From Streptomyces orinoci (GTDB lineage Bacteria > Actinomycetota > Actinomycetes > Streptomycetales > Streptomycetaceae): DNA of 64,000 nt. Positions 33,947 through 41,722 of this stretch are shown here, piece by piece. The stretch covers positions 746,439 to 810,438 of the forward strand of contig NZ_PHNC01000031.1 in assembly GCF_003121295.1 (NCBI RefSeq), in the 5' to 3' direction. Position 1 is the stretch's first letter. Each line of letters opens with the position of its first letter. The position numbers and the translations under genes were made by a program. The notes beneath the pieces are model-generated. The model searched no databases and was not told the origin of the DNA. It saw only the letters and a program-made list of their open reading frames with translations.

Positions 33947-34525
33947 TCAGGAGAGCAGGTCGTCCACCTGCGCCTCGCCCTCCCGGTAGCGGCGGGTGAT
34001 CTCGGCGCCGCAGTCGTCTGCCGTCCGCTGCAACTGCCTGCGGCGGACGGATACCTGGCGCTCATAACCGGACAGCCGGACCAGACCCGCACGCAGCTCG
34101 GCATCGGTGCGGGCGGCCAGATCGGACAGCTCCACCTCGCCCAGCATGTCCTCGGCCAGCCGCCGGTACTCCTCGCGATGCGGGGTGCCCAGGGTCACAT
34201 GACGGGCCGAGGAGCGGTGCTCGGAGGGGCCGTCCGCCAGGATCTCCGACAGCCGGTCCAGCAGCAGCCGGGGCGTGGCGGGCGCCTCCCGGCGGGCCAG
34301 TTCGGCGCGCAGGATGTCGATCCGGCCTTGCAGCAGGCGGCGGACATAGCTGAGGTCCGCCTCCTCCCGCTGGGCCTCCCGGCGCAGCGCGCGCAGCTCC
34401 GGCAGACCCAGTTCGCCCAGCGGCCGGACCGTGGCGTCGGCCAGCCGGCCGGAACGCTGGCTCGGCGGCCTGGCGGGCAGACTCTCCACGGTCTCCACCC
34501 TGTCCAATGCGTCGTGTGCGGTCAT
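33947..34525 (-). CDS. rsiG: Anti-sigma factor RsiG, c-di-GMP-armed
   Basis: A 192-residue helical protein. The c-di-GMP motif E(x3)S(x2)R(x3)Q(x3)D occurs twice, at E55-S59-R62-Q66-D70 and E155-S159-R162-Q166-D170, exactly 100 residues apart. This is the hallmark of Streptomyces RsiG, which with two c-di-GMP molecules holds the sporulation sigma factor WhiG. The ATG at 34525 follows GGAG. It is divergent from dtd. Confidence 0.93.
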   Translation of the reverse strand: MTAHDALDRVETVESLPARPPSQRSGRLADATVRPLGELGLPELRALRREAQREEADLSYVRRLLQGRIDILRAELARREAPATPRLLLDRLSEILADGPSEHRSSARHVTLGTPHREEYRRLAEDMLGEVELSDLAARTDAELRAGLVRLSGYERQVSVRRRQLQRTADDCGAEITRRYREGEAQVDDLLS

Positions 34526-34647
34526 CCCGGCTCCGTCCCCTCACGCCGCGTGCGGCCGTCTGCACGCATCGTGCCACCGCCGGTGCACCGGGCGCAGGCC
34601 GTCGCCACCCGAACGGCCCCTTGGGGGAACCGGGCATCATGGTCGGC

Positions 34648-35073
34648 ATGCGTGCTGTGGTGCAGAGGGTGGACGGGGCGAGCGTCGTCGTGGACGGCCG
34701 GACGGTCGGGGAGGTGCTGGGGGAGGGGCTGTGTGTGCTGGTCGGCGTCACTCACGAGGACACTCCCGCCAAGGCGGCCCAGCTGGCCCGCAAGCTGTGG
34801 TCGCTGCGGATTCTGTCGGAGGAGAAGTCCTGTTCGGACGTGGGGGCGCCGCTGCTGGTGATCTCCCAGTTCACGCTTTACGGGGACGCGCGCAAGGGCC
34901 GCCGCCCCACCTGGAACGCGGCCGCTCCCGGTCCGGTGGCGGAGCCGCTGGTCGATGAGGTGGTGGCCCAGCTGCGCGCACTGGGGGCGACGGTCGAGAC
35001 GGGCGTTTTCGGCGCGCAGATGAGGGTCTCTTTGACGAACGACGGCCCCTTCACCGTCCTCCTGGAGGTCTGA
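34648..35073 (+). CDS. dtd: D-aminoacyl-tRNA deacylase
   Basis: A 141-residue DTD with both active-site motifs, SQFTLYGD and the Gly-cisPro motif NDGPFT. It removes D-amino acids from tRNA. The ATG at 34648 (MRAVVQRV) is the conserved start. An ATG three codons earlier is possible. Confidence 0.95.
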   Translation: MRAVVQRVDGASVVVDGRTVGEVLGEGLCVLVGVTHEDTPAKAAQLARKLWSLRILSEEKSCSDVGAPLLVISQFTLYGDARKGRRPTWNAAAPGPVAEPLVDEVVAQLRALGATVETGVFGAQMRVSLTNDGPFTVLLEV

Positions 35074-35099
35074 GGGCGCCCCCTCCAGGGGCCGGGGTG

Positions 35100-35128
35100 C
35101 GCCCCGTCAGGGGCGCGGGGAACTGCGC
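35100..35128. repeat. Intergenic repeat with hairpin after dtd
   Basis: GCGCCCC-GTCA-GGGGCGC (35100-35117) forms a stem that runs into the common core, inverted here as GGGGCGCGGGGAACTGCGC (35110-35128). It probably serves as the dtd terminator. Confidence 0.7.
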
Positions 35129-35219
35129 GAGCAACCACCCACGGCCTGCGGCCGACCGGCAAGGGGCATCGGCAGACGCCGTATCGTCGCCGGGTGCGGC
35201 CCGGTGGCCGGTTGTGCCC

Positions 35220-35252
35220 ACCCTCCCCCAGCTACCGCTGGGAGGTGCCCCC
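35220..35252. repeat. CCTCCCCCAGCTACCGCTGG repeat, copy 2
   Basis: Same sequence as at 33838-33870, 1.4 kb away, in the gap between dtd and ygfZ. The remaining gap to 35340 holds no gene that I can support. Confidence 0.75.
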
Positions 35253-35340
35253 ATCGCCCTGCGGAACGACTGCCCGCAACCGGTTAAGGAACCCCTGCCC
35301 GCACCAGCGGGGGTGCGCCCAGCAGGGGCGCGGGCAAGCG

Positions 35341-36315
35341 CTACGGCTCGACCACGACCTCCTGGGACGCCGCAGTCCCATCAGCCACCAGCGCCGCATC
35401 CACCGGAACATTCCGCTTGACCAGCGCCAGCGCGATCGGCCCAAGCTCGTAGTGCCGGGCGGCGGTGGTGATAAAGCCCAGCTGGCGGCCCTCCGGGCCG
35501 TCCGCCGCCAGCCGGACCGGGGTGCCATGCCCCGGCAGCCGGACCTCGCTGCCGTCCAGGTGCAGAAAGACCAGACGACGCGGCGGCTTCCCCAGATTGT
35601 GGACCCGGGCCACCGTCTCCTGGCCCCGGTAGCACCCCTTCTGCAGATGGACGGCCGTACCGATCCAGCCCAGCTCATGCGGAATGGTGCGGTGATCGGT
35701 CTCCAGGCCCAGCCGGGGCCGGTGCGCCTCCACCCGCAGCGCCTCATGGGCCAGCACCCCGGCCGCCGGGCCATGCCCGGCCGCGAACTCCTCCAGGCGC
35801 TCCCGCGGCAGGAAGAGATCGCGGCCGTACGCGGTCTCCCGTACCGCCACCCCCTCCGGCACCCCGGCGATGGACCCGGCAGGGAGATGCACCACCGCGA
35901 AGTCCCCGGTCCGGTCGGCCACCTCCACCCGGTAGAAGAACTTCATGCTCTCCAGATAGCCGAGCAGCGCCTCCTGGGTACCGGGCTCCACATGGGCCCA
36001 GGTGGTCTCGCCGTCGTCCACCAGATACAGCGCATGCTCGATATGGCCGTGCGGGGAGAGGATCAGCGCCTCGGTGGCCTGTCCGGGCGGCAGTTCGCTG
36101 ACGTGCTGGGTGAGCAGCAGATGCAGCCAGCTCAGCCGGTCCGGCCCGGTGACGGTGACCACGCCCCGGTGGGAGAGGTCCACAAACCCGGAGCCGTCGG
36201 CGAGCGCCCGCTGTTCCCGGAACAGATCGCCGTAGTGGGCGGCCACGCCTTCGTCCGGGCCCTCGGCGGGGACGGCGCCGGGCAGCGACAACAGAGGGCT
36301 CTTCGATCGCAGCAT
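35341..36315 (-). CDS. ygfZ: Folate-binding YgfZ/GcvT-like protein
   Basis: A 324-residue protein with the YgfZ signature KGCYRGQE and an N-terminal GcvT-like region (FVDLSHRGVVTVTGPDRLSW). YgfZ uses tetrahydrofolate to help make or repair certain Fe-S enzymes. It follows nur by 9 bases on the same strand and is probably co-transcribed with it. Confidence 0.93.
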   Translation of the reverse strand: MLRSKSPLLSLPGAVPAEGPDEGVAAHYGDLFREQRALADGSGFVDLSHRGVVTVTGPDRLSWLHLLLTQHVSELPPGQATEALILSPHGHIEHALYLVDDGETTWAHVEPGTQEALLGYLESMKFFYRVEVADRTGDFAVVHLPAGSIAGVPEGVAVRETAYGRDLFLPRERLEEFAAGHGPAAGVLAHEALRVEAHRPRLGLETDHRTIPHELGWIGTAVHLQKGCYRGQETVARVHNLGKPPRRLVFLHLDGSEVRLPGHGTPVRLAADGPEGRQLGFITTAARHYELGPIALALVKRNVPVDAALVADGTAASQEVVVEP

Positions 36316-36324
36316 GCGCCCAGC

Positions 36325-36762
36325 CTACGGCCCCTGCGGCGGCCGCTTCGCAGTGCAGGAAGCACACCGCCCGAAGATCGCGAAGTGCTTCATATCGGTG
36401 TCGAAGCCGAACTCCTCGCGCAGCCGCTCGGTGAAGGGCCCGGCCACCGAGAGGTCGGCCTCGATGACCTCGGTGCAGTCCCGGCAGACCAGATGGATGT
36501 GATGGTGCCGGTCGGCCAGATGGTAGGTCGGGGCGCCATGGCCGAGGTGGGCATGGCTGACCAGGCCGAGCTCCTCCAGCAGCTCCAGCGTCCGGTAGAC
36601 GGTGGAGATATTGACGCCGCCCGCGGTCTTGCGGACCTCGGTCAGGATGTCGTCCGGCGTGGCGTGTTCCAGCCGGTCCACCGCCTCCAGCACAAGCTGG
36701 CGCTGGGGAGTCAGCCGGTAGCCGCGCTTGCGCAGGTCGCTCTGCCAGTCGGTGTCCACCAC
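36325..36762 (-). CDS. nur: Fur-family regulator, closest to nickel regulator Nur
   Basis: A 145-residue protein with an N-terminal winged helix (RKRGYRLTPQRQLVLEAVD) and a metal domain (DRHHHIHLVCRDC), ending in a CASC pair for structural zinc. The run DLSVAGPFTERLREEFGFDT matches, as I recall it, Streptomyces Nur, which represses nickel uptake and sodF when nickel is present. The start is GTG 36762 or 36759, with GGGAGC upstream. It lies 10 bases after a B12-type transporter gene, so metal and B12 uptake may share a transcript. Confidence 0.85.
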   Translation of the reverse strand: MVDTDWQSDLRKRGYRLTPQRQLVLEAVDRLEHATPDDILTEVRKTAGGVNISTVYRTLELLEELGLVSHAHLGHGAPTYHLADRHHHIHLVCRDCTEVIEADLSVAGPFTERLREEFGFDTDMKHFAIFGRCASCTAKRPPQGP

Positions 36763-36771
36763 GCTCCCAGT

Positions 36772-37782
36772 TTAGGCGGGGCGCGCCTGCCGCAGATATC
36801 GCGCGAGATCGGCCACCGCCGCCGGGTTGCGGGGGCTCTCCACCAGGTCGGCGTAGTCCAGTACGAAGACGCGCTTGTCCCGGATGGCGGGCACATCCGC
36901 CAGCGGCGGATAGGAGAGCAGGAAGTCGCGCTTCTTCTCGGCGGACACATCCCCATAGTCGTTGATCACAATGACCTCGGGGCCGCGCCGGACCACCGTC
37001 TCCCAGCCCACCGTGGTCCAGGTGTCCTGGAGATCGCCCATCACATTCTCGCCACCGGCCTTGGTGATGATGTCCTGCGGCCCGGCGAAGCGGCCCGCGG
37101 TGACCGGCTGGTCCTGACCGCTGTCATAGAGGAAGACCTTTGGCCGCTTGCCCGCCGGAACGGTCGCCCGGGCGTCGGCCACCTGCTTGCGGAACCCGGC
37201 CACCAGGGCCCGCGCCCGGTCCTCCACATCGAAGATCTTCCCCAGGTTGGTGAGATCGGTGTAGAGCGCCTCCAGCGGCGGCATCACCCCGCGCCGGCCG
37301 CCGGGGCCGCTGTGGCAGGACTCGGTCAGTACATAGGAGCCGATGCCCAGCTTCCGCAGCCCCTCGGGGGTGAAGCCCTCGCCCTCGCCGAAGCCGTAGT
37401 TCCAGCCCGCGAAGACCAGATCGGCCTTGGCGTCCAGCACCATCTCCTTGTTGATCTGCTTCCGGGACAGCAACCTGACCTTGCGATAGCCGTCCTGCCA
37501 AGGCAGCTTGCCACGGCGGGACTTGTAGTCGGGCGCCACATAGCCCGCCATATGCTTCTCCAGCCCCAGCGCGAACATGATCTCGGCGATGCCGACATCA
37601 TTGGTGACCACCCGTCGCGGGGCCCGGTCAAAGGTGGTGCGTACACCGCAGTTGTCCACGGTCACCGGATAGTGGCCCGCACCGGTGGACTCCGGCTCGG
37701 CACCGGTCACCCTGGCACCGCAGCCCGCCAGGGCAACGACCGTCAAGAACGCGAGAGTTGAGCGGGCAAGGCGGGCGGGCAT
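36772..37782 (-). CDS. ABC transporter substrate-binding lipoprotein (BtuF/FecB class)
   Basis: A 336-residue class III binding protein: lipobox VVALAGC, then VTVDNCGVRTTFDRAPRRVV, a long helical backbone and WETVVRRGPEVIVINDYGD. It should bind a metal chelate or corrinoid outside the membrane. A cobalamin riboswitch heads its operon, which favours B12 or cobinamide. Sequence alone would also allow a siderophore or an F420 precursor. Its ATG overlaps the ATPase stop. Confidence 0.85.
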   Translation of the reverse strand: MPARLARSTLAFLTVVALAGCGARVTGAEPESTGAGHYPVTVDNCGVRTTFDRAPRRVVTNDVGIAEIMFALGLEKHMAGYVAPDYKSRRGKLPWQDGYRKVRLLSRKQINKEMVLDAKADLVFAGWNYGFGEGEGFTPEGLRKLGIGSYVLTESCHSGPGGRRGVMPPLEALYTDLTNLGKIFDVEDRARALVAGFRKQVADARATVPAGKRPKVFLYDSGQDQPVTAGRFAGPQDIITKAGGENVMGDLQDTWTTVGWETVVRRGPEVIVINDYGDVSAEKKRDFLLSYPPLADVPAIRDKRVFVLDYADLVESPRNPAAVADLARYLRQARPA

Positions 37783-38567
37783 CAGGCTTGGGCTCCTTCG
37801 CGGGGCAGACGGTCGAAGAGCAGCTGCGGGACGCCGGTCTCCGGGTGCGGTACGCGGTGTGCGCGCACCCCGAAGACCTCGGCCAGCAGCCCGGGGGTGA
37901 GGACGGCCGCGGGCGGTCCGGAGGCGGCCACCCGGCCCCCGGCGATCACATGGAGCACATCGCAGTGCGCCGAGGCCAGATTGAGATCGTGCAGCGCGGC
38001 CAGCACGGTCAGCCCCGACTCCCTCACCAGGGACAGGACTTCCAGCTGGTGGGCGATGTCCAGGTGATTGGTGGGCTCGTCCAGCACCAGCACCTTCGGC
38101 CGCTGGGCCAGGGCCCGGGCGATCAGCACCCGCTGCTTCTCGCCGCCGGAGAGGGTGCGGAAGCCCCGTCCGGCCAGATGCGTGGCGCCCACCCGGGCCA
38201 GGGCGGTGGCACAGGCCTCGCGGTCGGCCTCGGTGGTACGGGCGGTGGCCCGCTGGTGCGGCAGCCGCCCCATGGCCACCACCTCGGCCACCGTGAAGTC
38301 GAATTCACCGCCCGACTCCTGGGGCAGCGCCGCCAGCCGGCGGGCACTCTCCCTGGGATCCAGGCGGTGCGCGTCCGTCCCGTCCAGCAGTACCCGCCCG
38401 GCCGCCGGGCGCAGCGCCCGGTAGACACAGCGCAGCAGGGTGGACTTGCCGCTGCCATTGGGCCCGACCAGGCCGACGAACTGTCCGCTGCCGACGCGCA
38501 GTTGAATGTCCGTCAGCAGCCGGGTGCCCGCCGCCTCCACGGCCAGGTCCTCGATCTCCACCCGCAT
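37782..38567 (-). CDS. ABC transporter ATPase (BtuD/FecE class)
   Basis: A 261-residue ATPase: Walker A GPNGSGKST, signature LSGGEKQR, Walker B VLVLDEPTNHLD and H-loop ALHDLNLA. The start at 38567 overlaps the permease stop as ATGA, and its own stop overlaps the binding-protein start the same way, so all three are translationally coupled. Confidence 0.9.
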   Translation of the reverse strand: MRVEIEDLAVEAAGTRLLTDIQLRVGSGQFVGLVGPNGSGKSTLLRCVYRALRPAAGRVLLDGTDAHRLDPRESARRLAALPQESGGEFDFTVAEVVAMGRLPHQRATARTTEADREACATALARVGATHLAGRGFRTLSGGEKQRVLIARALAQRPKVLVLDEPTNHLDIAHQLEVLSLVRESGLTVLAALHDLNLASAHCDVLHVIAGGRVAASGPPAAVLTPGLLAEVFGVRAHRVPHPETGVPQLLFDRLPREGAQA

Positions 38568-39625
38568 CAGGCGCCTCCGAGGACATGGCCGCGGCGGCGC
38601 AGCAGCACCACAAAGCAGGGCACCCCCAGCACCGCGGTGACCACCCCGACCGGGAGTTCCACGGGGGCCAGCAGCAGCCGGGAGACGATGTCCACCCACA
38701 CCAGCAGCACCGCCCCCAGCAGCGGGGCCACCGCCAGTACCCGGCGGTGTTCGGCGCCGACCAGCATCCGGGCCAGGTGCGGGATCATCAGTCCGACAAA
38801 GCCGATGGCGCCGCTGACCGCCACCACCGCGCCGGTGACCAGGGCGGTCACCAGGAACAGCCGGCGGCGCAGCCGGTCCGGACCGGCGCCCAGCGCGATG
38901 GCCGTCTCATCGCCCATGGCCAGGGCGTTCAGGGAGCGGGCGGAGAACAGCAGAAACCCCAGCCCGGCCAGTACCGCGCCCGCGGCGAGGGGCAGGGAAC
39001 GCCAGTTGGCCCCGCCCAGGCTGCCCAGCAGCCACATCATCGCCGAACGGGCCGCGTCACCCCGGTCCGCGCTGAAGATCATCAGGGTGGTGACGGCGGA
39101 GAAGCCATAGGACAGGGCGGTGCCGGTGAGCACCAGCCGCAGCGGGGACAGGCCCTGTGGAGTACGGGCCACCGCATAGACCAGCACCATGGCGGCCAGC
39201 GCCGAGGCGAAGGCGGCGCCGGACAGCGCCCAGAGGCCGAGGGAGCCGAGCACCCCGAAGAGCAGTACCGCGCTGGCGCCCACCGCTGCCCCGCCGGAGA
39301 CGCCCAGGGTGAAGGGGTCGGCCAGGGCATTGCGTACCAGGGCCTGGACGGCCACCCCGACCGCCGCCAGTCCGGCGCCGACCACGGCGGCCAGCAGGGC
39401 GCGCGGCAGCCGCAGCTCCCAGACGATGGTGTAGGCGGAGACCTCGTCCGCCCGTATCTCGCCGCCGGTCAGCCCGGCGTGCAGATAGCGCAGCACCCGG
39501 CCCCAGCCCAGTCCGGAGGAGCCCAGGCCCACTCCGCACAGCAGCGAGCCGAGCAGGGCGGCGGCCAGTGCCACCACCAGAGGTGTCAGGGGCAGCCGTC
39601 GGGCAGGTGCGGGTAACGCGGTCAC
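38567..39625 (-). CDS. ABC transporter permease (BtuC/FecCD class)
   Basis: A 352-residue permease with about ten membrane segments. FecCD signatures include PRALLAAVVGAGLAAVGVAV, NALADPFTLGVSGGA and FVGLMIPHLARMLVG. It forms the channel for a corrinoid or chelate. The start is GTG at 39625, and the leader between it and 39825 contains the riboswitch and a strong hairpin. Confidence 0.9.
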   Translation of the reverse strand: MTALPAPARRLPLTPLVVALAAALLGSLLCGVGLGSSGLGWGRVLRYLHAGLTGGEIRADEVSAYTIVWELRLPRALLAAVVGAGLAAVGVAVQALVRNALADPFTLGVSGGAAVGASAVLLFGVLGSLGLWALSGAAFASALAAMVLVYAVARTPQGLSPLRLVLTGTALSYGFSAVTTLMIFSADRGDAARSAMMWLLGSLGGANWRSLPLAAGAVLAGLGFLLFSARSLNALAMGDETAIALGAGPDRLRRRLFLVTALVTGAVVAVSGAIGFVGLMIPHLARMLVGAEHRRVLAVAPLLGAVLLVWVDIVSRLLLAPVELPVGVVTAVLGVPCFVVLLRRRGHVLGGA

Positions 39626-39703
39626 GCGGGGATACGCCCTTTCTCGCAGTCCTCGGCGAGGGGGGTGGGTGTGTGCTGCGCGCGCCGCGGGCGATCGGGC
39701 TTA

Positions 39704-39730
39704 CGGACCGCCTTCTGGAAAAGGGGTCCG
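39704..39730 (-). terminator. Hairpin between riboswitch and permease gene
   Basis: CGGACC-CCTT and AAGG-CGGTCCG pair on the minus strand around TTCCAG. It lies about 15 bases after the riboswitch core and may be its expression platform, although no U-tract follows. Confidence 0.5.
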
Positions 39731-39744
39731 CCTACCGATGGGGG

Positions 39745-39815
39745 CGCCCCCGCGAGGTTGACGAGTGGGGGAGGGTCAGCGCCGGACTTCGACCGGACTT
39801 CCCCCGCGGGGCGCG
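39745..39815 (-). ncRNA. Probable cobalamin riboswitch
   Basis: The minus-strand RNA has GGGGGAAGTCCGGTCGAAGT directly followed by CCGGCGCTGACCC, the conserved core of B12 riboswitches (GGAA..CCGGT..GAA.TCCGG.GCTG.CCC). It then has CGTCAACCTCGC where the B12-box region belongs. It is compact, as in other actinobacterial versions. It precedes a BtuC-type permease, the expected target. The outer stem was not resolved. Confidence 0.65.
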
Positions 39816-39825
39816 CGATGAAGAG

Positions 39826-40422
39826 TTACTGCTCGGGGTTGTAGGGCGTCCCGTCCGGCCGGAAGAAGGACACGCCGTCCGGCAGGTCATCCGGCAGGTT
39901 GCGGGCCCACTGCTCCAGGTCCTCCGGGACCTTCTTCAGCTGCGCGGACATATACGGGCGCAGCGGCACCTCGGGGGTGGCCTTCTCGCCGACCCACATC
40001 AGGTCGCCCTTGACATAGCCGTACAGCCGCTTGCCGCCGGAGTAGGGGCCGGAGGCGGCGGTACGGGCGACCGCGTCGGTGGCCAGGTCGATCTGCGGCT
40101 TCTTGTCCGCCAGCTCGCCGTACCAGACCTCGGCCACGCCCTGGTCGCGGATCATCACGACCTCGATCTTGCGCTCGGCGTCGATCCGCCAGTAGCCGCT
40201 CTCGTTCTCCAGCGGGCGGACCTTGTTGCCCTCGGTGTCGAGCACCCAGCTCTGCGAGACATAGGTCAGGAAGTCCCGGCCGTCGTGGGAGAAGGTGACT
40301 TCCTGCCCGAAGTTGCACTTCTCGGCGCCGGGGAAGTCGGCCACGCCGGCTCCCTCCCACTTGCCGAGGAGGAAGACCAGGGGCACCAGGTCCCGGTGGA
40401 GGTCGCTAGGAATCTCGATCAT
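39826..40422 (-). CDS. FABP/nitrobindin-family heme protein
   Basis: A 198-residue beta-barrel protein with the family start LVFLLGKWEGAG and strands through YGELADKK and GKRLYGYVKGDLMW. Nitrobindins bind ferric heme on an outer surface and isomerise peroxynitrite. Whether the heme His is kept was not settled. Its end lies within 15 bases of the riboswitch. Confidence 0.88.
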   Translation of the reverse strand: MIEIPSDLHRDLVPLVFLLGKWEGAGVADFPGAEKCNFGQEVTFSHDGRDFLTYVSQSWVLDTEGNKVRPLENESGYWRIDAERKIEVVMIRDQGVAEVWYGELADKKPQIDLATDAVARTAASGPYSGGKRLYGYVKGDLMWVGEKATPEVPLRPYMSAQLKKVPEDLEQWARNLPDDLPDGVSFFRPDGTPYNPEQ

Positions 40423-40468
40423 GAGCTCAGACGATCTGTAGGGGGCTGCGGGGGTGGGAGGACGAGGC

Positions 40469-40570
40469 TCAGCGCTGGCCCTGGTAGAGCTTCTTCCAGG
40501 TCAGCCCGGCGAAGCCGAGAACGCCTACGGCAACCAGAACCAGCAGGGCGGTGAAGAAAGCCTCAAGCAC
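40469..40570 (-). CDS. 33-residue membrane miniprotein
   Basis: A GTG at 40570, 8 bases after GAGGAG, opens a frame ending at 40469: LEAFFTALLVLVAVGVLGFA, then LTWKKLYQGQR. It is one membrane helix with a basic tail, of a form I recall as conserved in Streptomyces. It lies between the nitrobindin and DsrE genes. Function is unknown. Confidence 0.7.
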   Translation of the reverse strand: MLEAFFTALLVLVAVGVLGFAGLTWKKLYQGQR

Positions 40571-40686
40571 GAGCGCGCTCCTCGGTCGGAGTGAGGGTGT
40601 TGTTTTACGGACCTCGGCCGAGTCTAGTCGCGCGCCTGGCGGGCGGCTCTGTGAGGTCGGTCCCGCGGCTGCCTAGAGTGTGCCGC

Positions 40687-41052
40687 ATGAGGAAGAAGCT
40701 CGTGATCAAGGTGACGGCGGGCGCGGACGCCCCCGAGCGGTGCTCGCAGGCGTTCACGGTGGCGGCCGTGGCGGTGGCCAGCGGGATCGAGGTCTCGCTG
40801 TGGCTGACCGGGGAGTCCTCCTGGTTCGCCCTGCCGGGGCGGGCGGCGGAGTTCGAGCTGCCGCACGCGGCCCCGCTGCCGGAGCTGATCGACGGGATCC
40901 GGGCCGGTGGCGGCATGATCACGGTGTGCACCCAGTGTGCCGCGCGCCGTGATATCGAGGAGAAGGACCTGATCGAGGGGGCCCGGATCGCCGGTGCCCA
41001 GGTCTTCGTCGGCGAGGCCATGGCCGACGGCGTCCAGGCACTCGTGTACTGA
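40687..41052 (+). CDS. DsrE-family protein
   Basis: A 121-residue Rossmann-like protein (KLVIKVTAGADAPERCSQAF) with two Cys at ITVCTQCAARR in the place of the DsrE active cysteine. DsrE/TusD relatives carry sulfur as persulfide. It is near the sulfurtransferase operon, though on the other strand, which supports a sulfur-relay role. Confidence 0.85.
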   Translation: MRKKLVIKVTAGADAPERCSQAFTVAAVAVASGIEVSLWLTGESSWFALPGRAAEFELPHAAPLPELIDGIRAGGGMITVCTQCAARRDIEEKDLIEGARIAGAQVFVGEAMADGVQALVY

Positions 41053-41056
41053 ACCG

Positions 41057-41308
41057 CTACTTCTTGCCGTCCAGCTCGTCCCACCACTCATCCGACTGCG
41101 GGTCGCCGGAGGGATCGTCCCACCAGCGGTCGTCCGGCCCCCGGCGGTTGGCCACTATGGCGGCCACCGGCGGGATCACCATCGCCAGCAGGCACATCCC
41201 GATGGCCGCCGGGACGGAGAACAGCCGCACCACTGCCCACGCCAGGACGAACAGTCCGATACAGGTGCCCATCATGGCGAAATAGACGTGCCTACGCCGT
41301 GCGTACAC
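41057..41308 (-). CDS. DUF3099-family membrane protein
   Basis: An 83-residue protein beginning GTG-Tyr-Ala (YARRRHVYFAMMGTC), with two membrane helices and an acidic Trp-rich tail (RWWDDPSGDPQSDEWWDELD). The tail is characteristic of this actinobacterial family. The GTG at 41308 has a close GGAG, and a start further upstream is possible. Function is unknown. Confidence 0.75.
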   Translation of the reverse strand: MYARRRHVYFAMMGTCIGLFVLAWAVVRLFSVPAAIGMCLLAMVIPPVAAIVANRRGPDDRWWDDPSGDPQSDEWWDELDGKK

Positions 41309-41330
41309 AACTCCACGGTACGACGGCGAG

Positions 41331-41379
41331 GAGGGCCGCGGCTCCCCCGTGGCGTCCAACCCCAGGGAGCGCGGCCCTC
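41331..41379 (-). terminator. Terminator of the sseA-sseC operon
   Basis: GAGGGCCGCGGCTCCC (41331-41346) pairs with GGGAGCGCGGCCCTC (41365-41379) with one bulge, just past the sseC stop at 41403. Confidence 0.75.
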
Positions 41380-41402
41380 CGGCCGTGGTGCGGTGACGGC
41401 TG

Positions 41403-41693
41403 TCAGACGGCGATGGCCACCTCGGCCAGGTCGCCCTTGGCGGCCACCACCACCTTGCGGTCCGCGGTCGCGCCCGGCACCAGCGCCCGTACCGTCCAGG
41501 TGCCCTCGGCGGCATAGAAGCGGAACTGCCCGGTCGCGGAGGTGGGCACCTCGGCGGTGAACTCCCCGGTGCTGTCCAGCAGACGGACATAACCGGCCAC
41601 CGGCTCGCCGTCGCGGGTCACCGAGCCCTGGATGGTGGTCTCACCGGCCTTGGCGCCGGAGGCGTCCGGACCGCCGGTCTTTGCTCCACACAT
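41403..41693 (-). CDS. sseC: DUF1416 protein SseC
   Basis: A 96-residue beta-rich protein (TIQGSVTRDGEPVAGYVRLL, then FTAEVPTSATGQFRFYAAEG) with Cys at residue 2. It nearly always follows a thiosulfate sulfurtransferase in actinobacteria, as here, 30 bases after sseA. It is probably a partner in sulfur transfer. The mechanism is unknown. Confidence 0.9.
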   Translation of the reverse strand: MCGAKTGGPDASGAKAGETTIQGSVTRDGEPVAGYVRLLDSTGEFTAEVPTSATGQFRFYAAEGTWTVRALVPGATADRKVVVAAKGDLAEVAIAV

Positions 41694-41722
41694 ATCGAGT
41701 CCTAACTCTCGGGTGGCGGGGG

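Noticed and set aside
35194..37761. 855-codon plus-strand frame over ygfZ, nur and the binding protein
   Set aside because: Three recognised minus-strand genes occupy the region, and the frame has no domain of its own.
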